Shown: one piece after another, positions 1 through 8,272 of the stretch
How positions within the stretch are numbered: the first letter of the stretch is position 1
Layout: each line of letters begins with the position of its first letter
Assembly (NCBI GenBank): GCA_903892415.1
Contig: CAITIQ010000421.1
Span: 1 to 51,646 of the forward strand
Source: an uncultured delta proteobacterium
Lineage (GTDB): Bacteria; Myxococcota_A; Polyangia; Polyangiales; Polyangiaceae
Reading direction: 5' to 3'
Length of the DNA stretch: 51,646 bases
Made by a program: the position numbers and the translations under genes
Notes under the pieces: generated by a model
The model's input: only the letters and a program-made list of their open reading frames with translations
Told to the model about the DNA's origin: nothing
The model's database searches: none

Positions 1-664
1 CGTCCTCGTCCTCGTCCTCCATGCCTTCGAGCAGATCAATGGCGTCGAGCGCGAGTTCTCCGAGCGAAACCTCGCCCTCCTCGTCCTCTTCGTTGCTCAT
101 CTGCACGGTGCGCTTGTCGTTCTCGAGCTTCTTCAGGTGACGAATGATCGAAGCGTCCCCGATCGTGACGGCCACCTCGATGGCTGCAGCGACTGCGTCG
201 GGATCTTCGTGACCGAGGAAGCTCTCGAGCAACTTGGCTACGCCGGGCTCAGGCACCTCGGCGAGCAAGTACGGAAGCTCGGGCAGAGCGGGCGAGCCAA
301 CCGGCAGGCGCTTGAGTGCGCGCTCGATGCCTTTGGCAACCTCCTTGAAGCGATCGAAGCTGAGCCCCTCGAGTTGCTCGCCGGCAGCTTCTCGCGCACC
401 GGGGAACTCGCTCGATAGGATGTCGATCAAAAGGTCCACGGCACGGGGCCCGTCGAACTCGCCGATCAACACCGCGAGCCGCTCGAGCCGAAGCGTGGCC
501 TCATCCTCGTCGGACTCTTCCAGCGCGCTCTTCATCGCCTTTTCCGCGGCATTCATCACGACATTGGGTTCTTTGTCGGCGATCTGCCCGTGAAGGGTTC
601 GCACGCGCCGCTCCGCATCGAAGAGGGCGTTCAGGTTCTGTTCGACTTCGTCCAGTTTCGCCAT
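1..664 (-). CDS. HEAT-repeat-like protein, partial (3' end beyond window)
   Basis: The minus strand stays open from an ATG at 664 to the left edge, giving at least 221 codons. The protein begins MAKLDEVEQNLNALFDAERR and contains alpha-helical, HEAT/PBS-like stretches such as FDGPRAVDLLIDILSSEF, and further on helices around PEPGVAKLLESFLGHEDPDA. The visible end is a run of alternating Glu and Asp, encoded by the CTC/GTC repeats at the window edge. No signal peptide or catalytic motif is visible, so it is probably a cytoplasmic scaffold or interaction protein. It lies 51 bp downstream of the M28 peptidase gene on the same strand and may share its transcript. The family assignment rests on helix pattern only. 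Confidence 0.7.
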   Translation of the reverse strand, partial: MAKLDEVEQNLNALFDAERRVRTLHGQIADKEPNVVMNAAEKAMKSALEESDEDEATLRLERLAVLIGEFDGPRAVDLLIDILSSEFPGAREAAGEQLEGLSFDRFKEVAKGIERALKRLPVGSPALPELPYLLAEVPEPGVAKLLESFLGHEDPDAVAAAIEVAVTIGDASIIRHLKKLENDKRTVQMSNEEDEEGEVSLGELALDAIDLLEGMEDEDED

Positions 665-715
665 GGCGCCCAGGTACCAACCTCCTGCCCGTGTGGCAAG
701 GCTGGCGTAACTTCC

Positions 716-1828
716 TCAGTCTTCTCGGCGTGAGAGTCCCATCACCACGTCGACGATCGCTGCTGCTCGTTTGGCCATCAGCTCCGCGTCCAACTTCTCT
801 GGCCGATCGCTCGAGCGGTGGTAATCGGGGGATTCGCCTGAGGAGAAAAAAATCGTGGGCACCCCCGACTGCTCGAAGGGAGCGTGATCACTTCGGCCCT
901 CGGCCAGCGACGTCACCATGCTGCGCAGACTCTCGGGTAGGTCTTCGGGAAAGACCGCGCGTAATTCGAGGCGCTCGGTCTTCGTCTTGATCAGCTCGCG
1001 AAAGGAAGGCGGCGCATTGCGCGAGAGCAGCACGCCCACCGCCTGCGCTGGGTCGACGTCGCGCAATACGCCGAGCAGGCGCGCGGCGAACCAGAGCGCG
1101 CGGTCGTCCACGAGCGGCCTGCCGATCATGTCGAGGTTCACCATCGCGCTGAACGTGCCGTTGCCCTTGGGCCAAGTGCGAACGAAGTGGTTGCTCCCGC
1201 GAAGCCCGAGCTCTTCCGCGCCAAAGAACACCACCAGCACGGGTCTGCGCAATGCCTCCCGTTGGCGTTGCAGCGCTTTGGCGACCCCGAGCGCCACCGC
1301 TGTCCCCGAGGCGTTGTCTTCCGCGCCCAAGAAGGTTTGCCCATCCAGCTCGCCGAGGTGGTCATAGTGTGCGCCTAAAACAACAAGGGAACGTTCACTC
1401 GCAGCGGAGCTCGGCTCGACCTTTGCGACCACGTTCCGGCTTTGTTTCTTGCCGAAGGTGAACGGTTGAATGCGCTCTCCCACCTTGCCGAGCTGCTCGC
1501 GGTCCAGTTCGCTCGCGATCCACTCTGCGGCACGCCTCTCGTCATCGGTCGCCGAGCCCCGGCCTTTGAACGAGGGAGAGGCGAGAAACGTCGCATCCGC
1601 GAGCAGCTTGTCGCGACCGATCGGATTTTCGGTAGCCGCGGGCACCGGCACAGCGCTGGGAATCGCGCTCTGTGATGATGCCACCGCGCTCAGCGCATTG
1701 GACGCCTGCGCTTCGGCTTGGCTCGGTGATGCGCGCTCAGGCGAGTCCGCGGTGGTGCGACAGCCGAGCGCCAGGCCCGCGAGGCTCGCCACAGCCAGCA
1801 TTCGAAAGCAGCGCGCGCGTTGGCCCAC
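716..1828 (-). CDS. M28-family zinc peptidase, lipoprotein
   Basis: 370 residues. The N-terminus is a lipoprotein signal with lipobox LALGC (Cys23), so the enzyme is probably anchored to the inner or outer membrane facing the periplasm or outside. A Ser/Ala-rich linker follows, then an M28 aminopeptidase-type domain. Expected co-catalytic zinc residues are visible: H154 in GAHYDHLG, D171 in AEDNASG, E205/E206 in FFGAEELG, D233 in NLDMIG and H337 in DYHRSSD. Family members are mostly aminopeptidases or carboxypeptidases releasing single residues from peptides; the substrate cannot be told here. ATG at 1801 is an alternative start that leaves a shorter n-region. The gene is divergent from the LytM-like gene, with a 73-bp gap that must hold both promoters. 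Confidence 0.9.
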   Translation of the reverse strand: MGQRARCFRMLAVASLAGLALGCRTTADSPERASPSQAEAQASNALSAVASSQSAIPSAVPVPAATENPIGRDKLLADATFLASPSFKGRGSATDDERRAAEWIASELDREQLGKVGERIQPFTFGKKQSRNVVAKVEPSSAASERSLVVLGAHYDHLGELDGQTFLGAEDNASGTAVALGVAKALQRQREALRRPVLVVFFGAEELGLRGSNHFVRTWPKGNGTFSAMVNLDMIGRPLVDDRALWFAARLLGVLRDVDPAQAVGVLLSRNAPPSFRELIKTKTERLELRAVFPEDLPESLRSMVTSLAEGRSDHAPFEQSGVPTIFFSSGESPDYHRSSDRPEKLDAELMAKRAAAIVDVVMGLSRRED

Positions 1829-1901
1829 GCCCCTTCATAGGGCAGGGCGCAGGCCCCGTCAGCTGATTGCGCGTAGCCGACTGCGGCGCTAACAGGAACG
1901 G

Positions 1902-2681
1902 GTGCACCCTTTGGTTCGCGGAGCAGCAGCTGTAGCGGTGCTTTCGGTCATCTCGTTGGTCGTAGGAACCCGCGCCCCAGTGCCGCGTACGACTTCAGCC
2001 GCGATCAGCGCTTCCGCCGGAGCCCCAGTCAATTTGACCGCCATGCCCTGCGGTCCACGTGAGCTGCCGGAGGGCAACAGCTGTGTCCCTCTCCCTTCGG
2101 CCCGGGCCGGCAGCGAGGAGACGAACGACGAAGACGTCTTGCGCGGGCGACCATCCACCGGCAACGTGATCCCGCGCAAACCGGATCGACCGCGAGATCC
2201 AGCGCAGTTCGTGCTCCCGATCGAGGGCGAGCTCCTGGTGCTCTCCGGCTTTGATGATTCAGCAGACGCTGGCGACCATCCGCTCGCGGTGGAACTCGGA
2301 GTCGCGCGTGGTGCTGCCGTGCGCGCGCTCACGCTCGAAGGCCAAGTGGGCCCGACCGAGGTTGCGGCCATCGGGCGTTGGGTGGGAACGACGGTGGTGA
2401 CGCGCCATACCGTCCAAGCCGAACGGCCTCGCGTCATTCTGTTGTTTTACGGCCACTTGGACGCTGTCGCGCCGGGCGTGAAGGTGGAAAGCAAGCTTCC
2501 GCAAGGTGAGGTTCTAGGCTTCGCAGGGGACAGCGGTCGGCCGGGCGTGGTCAGCCTCTTCCTCGAAGCGCGGCTCGTCCGCGAAGGGGCCGCGCTTCCT
2601 GCTGCAGAGCCTCGCGCCTTTGCCGACTCGGCCGTCGCTGCCGCGACCGATCTACGAAACGTTCTCGCGCGAAAGCCCTGA
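1902..2681 (+). CDS. LytM/M23-like protein with degenerate metal site
   Basis: 259 residues from a GTG start with AGGA about 5 nt upstream. An N-terminal hydrophobic segment (about residues 8-22) looks like a signal peptide or anchor. A Cys50/Cys61 pair may form a disulfide. Residues about 103-228 follow the LytM/M23 layout: FVLPIEGELLVLSGF, then DHPLAVELG, YGHLD (183-187), LGFAGDSG and a final strand SLFLEARL. In active M23 enzymes the first zinc motif is HxxxD and the last is HxH. Here these read H126-P-L-A-V-E and SLFLE, so most metal ligands are missing. By analogy with EnvC/NlpD-type proteins it could be a non-catalytic regulator of cell-wall amidases; that role is inferred. The downstream regulator starts 19 bp later. 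Confidence 0.75.
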   Translation: MHPLVRGAAAVAVLSVISLVVGTRAPVPRTTSAAISASAGAPVNLTAMPCGPRELPEGNSCVPLPSARAGSEETNDEDVLRGRPSTGNVIPRKPDRPRDPAQFVLPIEGELLVLSGFDDSADAGDHPLAVELGVARGAAVRALTLEGQVGPTEVAAIGRWVGTTVVTRHTVQAERPRVILLFYGHLDAVAPGVKVESKLPQGEVLGFAGDSGRPGVVSLFLEARLVREGAALPAAEPRAFADSAVAAATDLRNVLARKP

Positions 2682-2700
2682 GCGAGTTATTCCTCAGCTC

Positions 2701-3396
2701 GTGTCGCAGCCAAGGCGCAAGATTCTCATCGTCGAAGATGAGCCGCACATCGTGCTCGGGCTCACCGACGCCCTTGAGTTCGAGGGCTTCGCCGTCATCT
2801 CGGCCAATCGGGGCAGAGACGGCGTCAACCTCGCCCGTCAAGAGAAGCCCGACGCGATCCTGCTCGATCTGATGCTGCCGGACACCAACGGCTTCAAGGT
2901 CTGTGAGGAGCTGCGGCGTTGGGACGCTTTTGTTCCCATCATCATGCTCACCGCTCGCTCCCAAGAGGTCGATAAGATCCGCGGGCTCGACGCTGGCGCT
3001 GATGACTACATGACCAAGCCCTTCAGCGTGGGCGAGCTCACCGCGCGCATGCGCGCGCTGCTGCGTCGGGCCCAAAGGCCCAGCGGTAATCACCCAGAGA
3101 CCTTTCGAATTGGCGACGCGGAGATCAACCTCACCGCTCACACCATCACGCGTGCCGAGCAGACGCATCAGATCTCCTTCTACGAAGTGGAGCTGCTTCG
3201 CCTGCTGTTCGAGCGCGTTGGTCAGCCCGTCTCTCGCGACGAGATCCTGCAAAAAATCTGGGGTCTCGACGCCGCACCGTCGAATCGCACTGTGGACAAC
3301 TTCATCGTGAAGCTGCGCAAGAAGGTCGAGCGCCTACCGGATAAGCCGGAGCGCATCCTCACCGTCTACGGTTACGGCTACAAGCTCGCGCCTTAG
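2701..3396 (+). CDS. OmpR/PhoB-type response regulator
   Basis: 231 residues from a GTG start, giving the usual beginning SQPRRKILIVEDEP. An in-frame ATG at 2620 would overlap the previous gene by 62 bp and add 27 residues unlike the family, so GTG is preferred, although no clear ribosome site is seen. The receiver domain (about 5-122) has acidic pocket E12/D13, phospho-acceptor D56 in LLDLMLPD, T84 and K106 in TKPF. The C-terminal winged-helix domain ends in the typical RTVDNFIVKLRKKVE and VYGYGYKL motifs. It should bind DNA as a phosphorylation-controlled dimer. No histidine kinase gene lies next to it, so the partner and regulon are unknown. Confidence 0.93.
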   Translation: MSQPRRKILIVEDEPHIVLGLTDALEFEGFAVISANRGRDGVNLARQEKPDAILLDLMLPDTNGFKVCEELRRWDAFVPIIMLTARSQEVDKIRGLDAGADDYMTKPFSVGELTARMRALLRRAQRPSGNHPETFRIGDAEINLTAHTITRAEQTHQISFYEVELLRLLFERVGQPVSRDEILQKIWGLDAAPSNRTVDNFIVKLRKKVERLPDKPERILTVYGYGYKLAP

Positions 3397-3408
3397 CGGC
3401 TCAGCAAG

Positions 3409-3440
3409 CACCCCTCTCGAGTGGAGACTCAAGAGGGGTG
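3409..3440. terminator. Hairpin between convergent genes
   Basis: A 13-bp arm, CACCCCTCTCGAG, pairs with CTCAAGAGGGGTG across a 6-nt loop, with one non-Watson-Crick position. It lies between the convergent response-regulator and ssb genes and can fold in either transcript. There is no strong T-run, so termination efficiency is uncertain. Confidence 0.6.
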
Positions 3441-3462
3441 AGCCAGACTCACGAGCCCGAAC

Positions 3463-3996
3463 TCAGAACGGGATGTCGTCGTCGTTGCCGTAGCCAAAGT
3501 CATCAGCAGGCGGAGGCGCGTCATCGCGCGCGGGACCGCGTCCAGGAGCTGGGCCGCGACCACCGCCGCCACCACCGCCGCCACCACCACCGCCGCCACC
3601 GCCGCGAGGTGCAGGCGCTTCGAACCCGCCGCCGCCCTCGTCGACCACGGCTCGTCCGCCACCGCGACCGCCGGTCAGGATCACGTTGTTGGCGACGATC
3701 TCGGTCTTGTAACGCTTGTTACCGTCCTTGTCCTCGTAGCTCGAAGAACGAATCGAGCCCTCGATGAACAACGTGGAGCCTTTACCTAGGATCTTGGCCA
3801 GAGCCTCGCCGCGCTTTCCCCAAATGACAACGTTGTGCCAGTCCGTGCGATCCCGACGAACCTTGTCCTTGTCGAGATACGACTCGGTGGTTGCAAGCCG
3901 CAAGTTGAGAACCGACTGCCCGCCCTGGGTGTACCGGAGCTCCGGATCCGCACCGAGGTTGCCAAGCAGCATGACGCGATTGAGCCCTTCAGCCAT
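3463..3996 (-). CDS. ssb: Single-stranded DNA-binding protein
   Basis: 177 residues from the ATG at 3996, which has GGAAGAG 7 nt upstream; an ATG 15 nt earlier is less likely. The OB-fold (about residues 1-110) is clear: AEGLNRVMLLGNLGADPELR, then TDWHNVVIWGKRGEALAKIL, and KGSTLFIEGSIR. A long flexible linker contains an uninterrupted run of about 15 glycines and then Pro/Arg/Asp-rich sequence. The tail ends DDDIPF, the acidic tip through which SSB recruits repair and replication proteins. It coats single-stranded DNA as a tetramer. It lies 31 bp downstream of mgtE on the same strand and may be co-transcribed with it. Confidence 0.97.
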   Translation of the reverse strand: MAEGLNRVMLLGNLGADPELRYTQGGQSVLNLRLATTESYLDKDKVRRDRTDWHNVVIWGKRGEALAKILGKGSTLFIEGSIRSSSYEDKDGNKRYKTEIVANNVILTGGRGGGRAVVDEGGGGFEAPAPRGGGGGGGGGGGGGGGRGPAPGRGPARDDAPPPADDFGYGNDDDIPF

Positions 3997-4027
3997 GGTC
4001 AGCTCTTCCAACGATCAGGTCGCAGCG

Positions 4028-5401
4028 TCAACCAGGGACGAGCGCGCCGAACACCAAGCGCGCAATGCTTAGGTAAACCACGATGCCCAGGACGTCGACC
4101 ACAGTAGCGATGAACGGTGTGGAGCTCGTCGCAGGGTCGAGCCCCAGCCGCCTTAGCAGCAGCGGGAACATCGAGCCGACCACACAGCCGCCGATCACGA
4201 TGCCAACCACGGCGCCAAAAATGGTCAAGGCGAAGCGTGGTCCTTCCCCTGAAATGAACGCGCGAATGGCTCCGAGCACTCCCAAGGCAACGCCCATGAC
4301 GATGCCCTGCCCAATCTCACGCGTGAGGATCTTCACCCAGTCGGAGTGACTCACTTCGCCCGTGGCCAAGGCGCGGATCATCAACGAGGCGGATTGCGAC
4401 CCGGAGTTGCCGCCGGTCGAGATGATGAGCGGTAAATAGAATTGCAACGCGGCCACGCTGACCAGCACATCGTTGAAACGACGCAGGGCGATCTCGGTGA
4501 AAAATCCGCCGAAGAAGAGGATCGAAAGCCAAACCACGCGCTTGCGGATGAAGGTCCAGAAGTCGGTTCGAAAGTAGGTCTCTTCGGTCGGCTCGATGGC
4601 GCCGATGCGCTGCACGTCCTCGCGCGCTTCATCGGTCAAAACGTCGATCACGTCGTCGACGGTGATCACCCCCAGGAGTTTGTGCCCCATGCCAACGACG
4701 GGCAGCGCCGAGAAGTCGTACTTGGCCATGGTGCGCGCGACTTCTTCCTGGTCGGTGGTGGGGCTGACCGCGTGCACGCGCTCGATCATGATGTCGTCGA
4801 TCTTGTCGTTCGGGCTGGCCAGCAAGATATCGCGTAGCGACGCAACACCGAGCAGCTGCTCCGACTTGGTGACGACGTAGACGTAGTAGACGGTCTCGGC
4901 GTCGGTGCCCTCGTTGCGGATCTTCTCGATCACTTCGCTCACGCGCGACCCCGGCGCGATCGAAACGTAGTCGGTGGTCATCAAACCACCGGCGCTGTCC
5001 TCGGCCCAACGCGCCAGCTCTTCGACCTCCGCAGCCGCATCGGGATCGACTTGCTCGATCCGTTCGAGCAAGGTTTCGCCCATCTCTTCGGGCAAGCCCT
5101 CGATCAAGTCGGTGCGATCGTCGGCCGACATTTCGCTGACGATGCCAGCGACGTTGTCTACGCCCATGGTTTGCACCATCGACTCTTGCCGATGTTGCTC
5201 CATGCGCTCGAACACTCGCGCAGCGAGTTCCGCGGGGACCGCTGAGAGCAGCTTGGCGCCCTCCTCTTGACCGAGAAGCTCGATCAGGTCGGCGATGTCT
5301 TCCTCGTGGATTTCGTCGAACAGCTCGCCCAACTGTTCGAGCGAGCCCTCCTCCAGGAGCTGCCTCACCTCAGGCGCAATCGCGACGGCAACACGGAGCA
5401 T
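4028..5401 (-). CDS. mgtE: MgtE-type magnesium transporter/channel
   Basis: 457 residues with the full MgtE layout. A helical, acidic N-domain (about 1-130) comes first. A CBS pair follows (about 130-260: AGGLMTTDYVSIAPG, then LLGVASLRDILLA and LLGVITVDDVIDVL). Then come a connecting helix and five membrane segments (about 290-457). The pore signatures STGGNSGSQS and PFIATVVDVLG are intact, including the Asp that coordinates Mg2+ in characterised MgtE. It should work as a homodimeric inner-membrane Mg2+ channel gated by Mg2+ binding to the cytoplasmic N/CBS domains. No magnesium riboswitch was recognised upstream. Confidence 0.96.
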   Translation of the reverse strand: MLRVAVAIAPEVRQLLEEGSLEQLGELFDEIHEEDIADLIELLGQEEGAKLLSAVPAELAARVFERMEQHRQESMVQTMGVDNVAGIVSEMSADDRTDLIEGLPEEMGETLLERIEQVDPDAAAEVEELARWAEDSAGGLMTTDYVSIAPGSRVSEVIEKIRNEGTDAETVYYVYVVTKSEQLLGVASLRDILLASPNDKIDDIMIERVHAVSPTTDQEEVARTMAKYDFSALPVVGMGHKLLGVITVDDVIDVLTDEAREDVQRIGAIEPTEETYFRTDFWTFIRKRVVWLSILFFGGFFTEIALRRFNDVLVSVAALQFYLPLIISTGGNSGSQSASLMIRALATGEVSHSDWVKILTREIGQGIVMGVALGVLGAIRAFISGEGPRFALTIFGAVVGIVIGGCVVGSMFPLLLRRLGLDPATSSTPFIATVVDVLGIVVYLSIARLVFGALVPG

Positions 5402-5755
5402 GGCTGCCCGTTACAGCGAATGACGTGGCTTGGCCACGTCCTTGAACAGAATGTCGCCAGCAAAAGCTGAAAAGGCACCCGCCGAGCGCGCTCACCAGGT
5501 CGCTAGGGCAAAATTGACAACCAATGCAACAATGGAAACTAAGTGGTCGTATTTGTGAAATTGAGACACCTAAATTGGCTTGTGAATTGGCGTGAATAGG
5601 GAATGTGGGTGGTGTAAGTGAAATATTTCTTTTGCAACGGAATATGAATCTCTTGTCTAACCGTTCGTGGGGCCACGTTCTTTCTTGACGCTCGCTAGTT
5701 CTTTCTCGCGGCCTCGCTTCGATCGCTGACCGACCCCTGTTGCAAGGAGCAAACG
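5402..5755. promoter_or_regulatory. AT-rich intergenic region between mgtE and the first VWA gene
   Basis: 354 bp without a gene, separating divergent transcription units. About 5505-5660 is strikingly AT-rich compared with everything around it. An exact TTGACA hexamer lies at 5514-5519 on the plus strand, but nothing close to TATAAT follows at 16-18 bp. The region probably contains promoters for both mgtE and the VWA gene, and perhaps nucleoid-protein sites. I could not assign a specific operator. Confidence 0.4.
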
Positions 5756-8014
5756 ATGTTGATGCGAACCAAGAAGGTCCTCACTGGAACGACGCGGGTG
5801 AAGGTCGCCCGCAGCGTTGTGCCTGCCGCCTCCGCCGCCGGCGTGCTCGGGCTCACGCTGGTGGTCGTGGCGCCAGCATGTCTCGATCGCCCGTTGGCGA
5901 CGGCCGCGCCTAACACCACCTCCACGCTCACGGGCCGCCTCGAACAGAACGCCGTTTCGAAGATCGATATCCTACTGGCCGTCGACAACTCCGCTTCGAT
6001 GAAGGACAAGCAGGAGATCCTCGCCGCGGCTGTCCCGGAGCTGGTTGAACGTTTGATTCAGCCGCGCTGCGTGGACTTTCTGACCGGCGCGCCGACAGGT
6101 GTCAGCGTCGATGCAGAGGGCCTATGCGCCGAAGGGTCGAAGGCTGAGTTTCCACCCATTCGGGACATCAACGTGGGCGTCATCAGCTCATCCCTGGGGG
6201 ACCTGACAACGGGCGCGTGCGCTTCTCAAGCCCACGGTCAAGACAACGGGCGGCTGCTTTATCGCGGCGTCGAGCTCGAGGAGACATTCCAAGCGCAAGG
6301 CTTCCTCGCCTGGGATCCGGACAGTGTTCGGGGTGGGGATGCTAACCCTGAGCACCTCACCGGGCAGCTCGAGAAGATGGTGCGCGGCGTCGATCAAACG
6401 GGTTGCGGCTTCGAGATGCAGCTCGAGTCGATCGTGCGCTTCCTCGTGGACCCTGCGCCGTACGCCGCGCTCGAGCGGGAAGGCGAAGGCGTCAAGCAGA
6501 AGCTTCGGCGCGTTGGTGTGGATGAGGCGTTGCTCGAAGAGCGCAAAGCCTTCCTGCGACCTGACTCGTTGGTGGCGGTGGTCATCCTCTCCGATGAAAA
6601 CGACTGTTCGATCGACGTGACCTCGCAAGGCTACAAGGCGCTGCCGGGGCCGTTTTATCGCGCCACCAGCGAGTGCGCGGAAGACGCCAATAGCGAGTGT
6701 TGCCAGTCCTGTGCGCTGACCATTCCTGCAGGCTGTGACGCACAGCAGGCCTGCAAAGAGGAGAAGTACACGAAGGAGCAGGACGATTCGAATCTCAAGT
6801 GCTTCAAGCAGAAGGAGCGCTACGGGATCGACTTCCTTTACCCGGTCGAGCGCTACGTGAACGCCTTCACCAAGGCCCGTATCGATCCGAGTCGCAGTGA
6901 TCTGGCGGTGGTGGACGAGTCCAAAGCCATCGATAATCCGCTGTTCGTTGCCGAACAAGGTGCCAAGCCTCGCGGCGCCGATCTCGTGTTCGTAGCCGGG
7001 ATCGTCGGCGTTCCGTGGCAGGCGATCGCCCGTCGCGATCAAGGCGGCCAGCCCAACCTCAAGCTCGGTTTTCAGAACTTCGAGGAGCTCGAGGAGAAGT
7101 TGCCAGCACTGGTGGGCGATCCTGATCGCTACCTCGAGCCCACAGACCCGTTCATGATCGAGTCGACTACCGCTCGCTCAGGCTACAGCGAGCTCGTTGA
7201 TGCATCGCTCCCAGGGGCAAACCCGATCAATGGTGGCGAGTACACGGTCAATCCGGTCGCGCCGAATTACTTGCAGCACACCTGCATCTTCCCGCTGGCT
7301 GAGCCGGTTGAAGGCGGGGATTGCAAGGGCTGCACGGATGAGAGTTGCGACCTGACCTTGTGCGACGGAACCACGCAAATCGCCGCCAAGGCCTATCCAA
7401 GTCTGCGTGAACTCTCGGTGCTGAGCGGCATGCAGAACCAAGGCATCTTCGCCTCGATTTGCCCCGCCGTTTCCAGCGGCACCGACAAGAATGCGGTGGA
7501 CTACGGCTACAACCCCGCCGTTGAAAGCATCATCGAGCGGGTCAAAGAGAAGCTGCAAGGCGAGTGTTTTGCGCGGCAGCTCAAGGTAGACCCGAAGACG
7601 GGCAACGTGAGTTGCTTGGTGCTGGAGGCCATGCAGGTGGAGGATCCCGCTCAGTGTTGCAACGCGCCCGGCAGGGCGCCGATCCCCGAGTTCGTCGATG
7701 GCGAGCCGAACCCGAGTCATCAGGCTGTGCGCCAGGCCAAAGAAGATCGCTATGCGATCGACTGGAACTGCTTTTGCGAGATCGTTCAGGTCGAAGCCGG
7801 CGAAGAACGAAAGGCCTGTCTCAATGAGTTGGATCCTGACTCCTCGAAGCAAGGGGACGGTTGGTGCTACATCGACGCCGCTTCCCCGCCGTACGTTGGC
7901 AACGCCGAACTCGTGAAAGATTGCCCCGATACGGAGCAGCGCCTGATGCGCTTCGTTGGAGATGGAGACCCGCGCTTCGGTGCGGACGTCTTCATCACCT
8001 GCGCAGGCGAATAG
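5756..8014 (+). CDS. VWA-domain lipoprotein, Cys-rich (paralogue 1)
   Basis: 752 residues from an ATG preceded by AAGGAG 8 nt upstream. A long signal sequence ends in lipobox VAPAC (Cys42), so it is a secreted lipoprotein. The sequence after the anchor enters a von Willebrand factor A fold with MIDAS motif DNSAS (77-81) and a later VVILSDENDCS strand supplying the second acidic ligand. The rest is rich in paired cysteines (CCQSC, CKGCTDESC, NCFCEI) that presumably form disulfides outside the cytoplasm. Recurrent segments include FLYPVERYVNAFTKARIDPS, GIVGVPWQAIARRD, DYGYNPAVESI and GDGWCYIDA. No enzyme motif was seen. VWA domains usually mediate metal-dependent adhesion or assembly. The next gene is a full-length paralogue in tandem. 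Confidence 0.88.
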   Translation: MLMRTKKVLTGTTRVKVARSVVPAASAAGVLGLTLVVVAPACLDRPLATAAPNTTSTLTGRLEQNAVSKIDILLAVDNSASMKDKQEILAAAVPELVERLIQPRCVDFLTGAPTGVSVDAEGLCAEGSKAEFPPIRDINVGVISSSLGDLTTGACASQAHGQDNGRLLYRGVELEETFQAQGFLAWDPDSVRGGDANPEHLTGQLEKMVRGVDQTGCGFEMQLESIVRFLVDPAPYAALEREGEGVKQKLRRVGVDEALLEERKAFLRPDSLVAVVILSDENDCSIDVTSQGYKALPGPFYRATSECAEDANSECCQSCALTIPAGCDAQQACKEEKYTKEQDDSNLKCFKQKERYGIDFLYPVERYVNAFTKARIDPSRSDLAVVDESKAIDNPLFVAEQGAKPRGADLVFVAGIVGVPWQAIARRDQGGQPNLKLGFQNFEELEEKLPALVGDPDRYLEPTDPFMIESTTARSGYSELVDASLPGANPINGGEYTVNPVAPNYLQHTCIFPLAEPVEGGDCKGCTDESCDLTLCDGTTQIAAKAYPSLRELSVLSGMQNQGIFASICPAVSSGTDKNAVDYGYNPAVESIIERVKEKLQGECFARQLKVDPKTGNVSCLVLEAMQVEDPAQCCNAPGRAPIPEFVDGEPNPSHQAVRQAKEDRYAIDWNCFCEIVQVEAGEERKACLNELDPDSSKQGDGWCYIDAASPPYVGNAELVKDCPDTEQRLMRFVGDGDPRFGADVFITCAGE

Positions 8015-8053
8015 CAGGGATGTCGATCGTCAAGTAAGTTGGCGTTCAGATCG

Positions 8054-8088
8054 GGCGGGAGAGGCAACTTTGTTTGCTCTTTCCCGCC
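8054..8088 (+). terminator. Hairpin between the two VWA genes
   Basis: GGCGGGA at 8054-8060 pairs with TCCCGCC at 8082-8088. A continuing imperfect stem (GAGGCAA with TTTGCTC) closes a short loop. There is no T-run afterwards. It could attenuate or end the transcript of the first VWA gene, or protect its 3' end. Confidence 0.45.
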
Positions 8089-8116
8089 GAGTGTCGGGAC
8101 GGGAATGGAATAGGGC

Positions 8117-8146
8117 TTCGAATCTTAGGGGTTCCGCGTGCATAAT
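8117..8146 (+). promoter_or_regulatory. Possible sigma-70-type promoter for the second VWA gene
   Basis: CATAAT at 8141-8146 matches the -10 consensus at five of six positions. The TTCGAA at 8117-8122, 18 bp upstream, is only a weak -35. It lies about 125 bp before the second VWA start and would allow independent transcription. Confidence 0.3.
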
Positions 8147-8272
8147 GGGCCGACGCGTTGTCCGCCTGCGATGGGCACGCGGAATGCTTTAGGTGTCTCG
8201 ATACCTCTCGCTCGTCCGTGCGGCTCGCCGCCCGGCCAAAAGAGGAACCCAGAATATGCAGCTGAGGAAACC

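Noticed and set aside
3560..3606. GCC/ACC trinucleotide run as a regulatory or CRISPR-like repeat
   Set aside because: It is fully explained by glycine codons of the ssb linker on the opposite strand, with no spacer structure.
5402..5755. Magnesium (M-box-like) riboswitch upstream of mgtE
   Set aside because: I could not find the conserved multi-stem layout; the AT-rich stretch lies far from the mgtE start and reads more like a promoter region.
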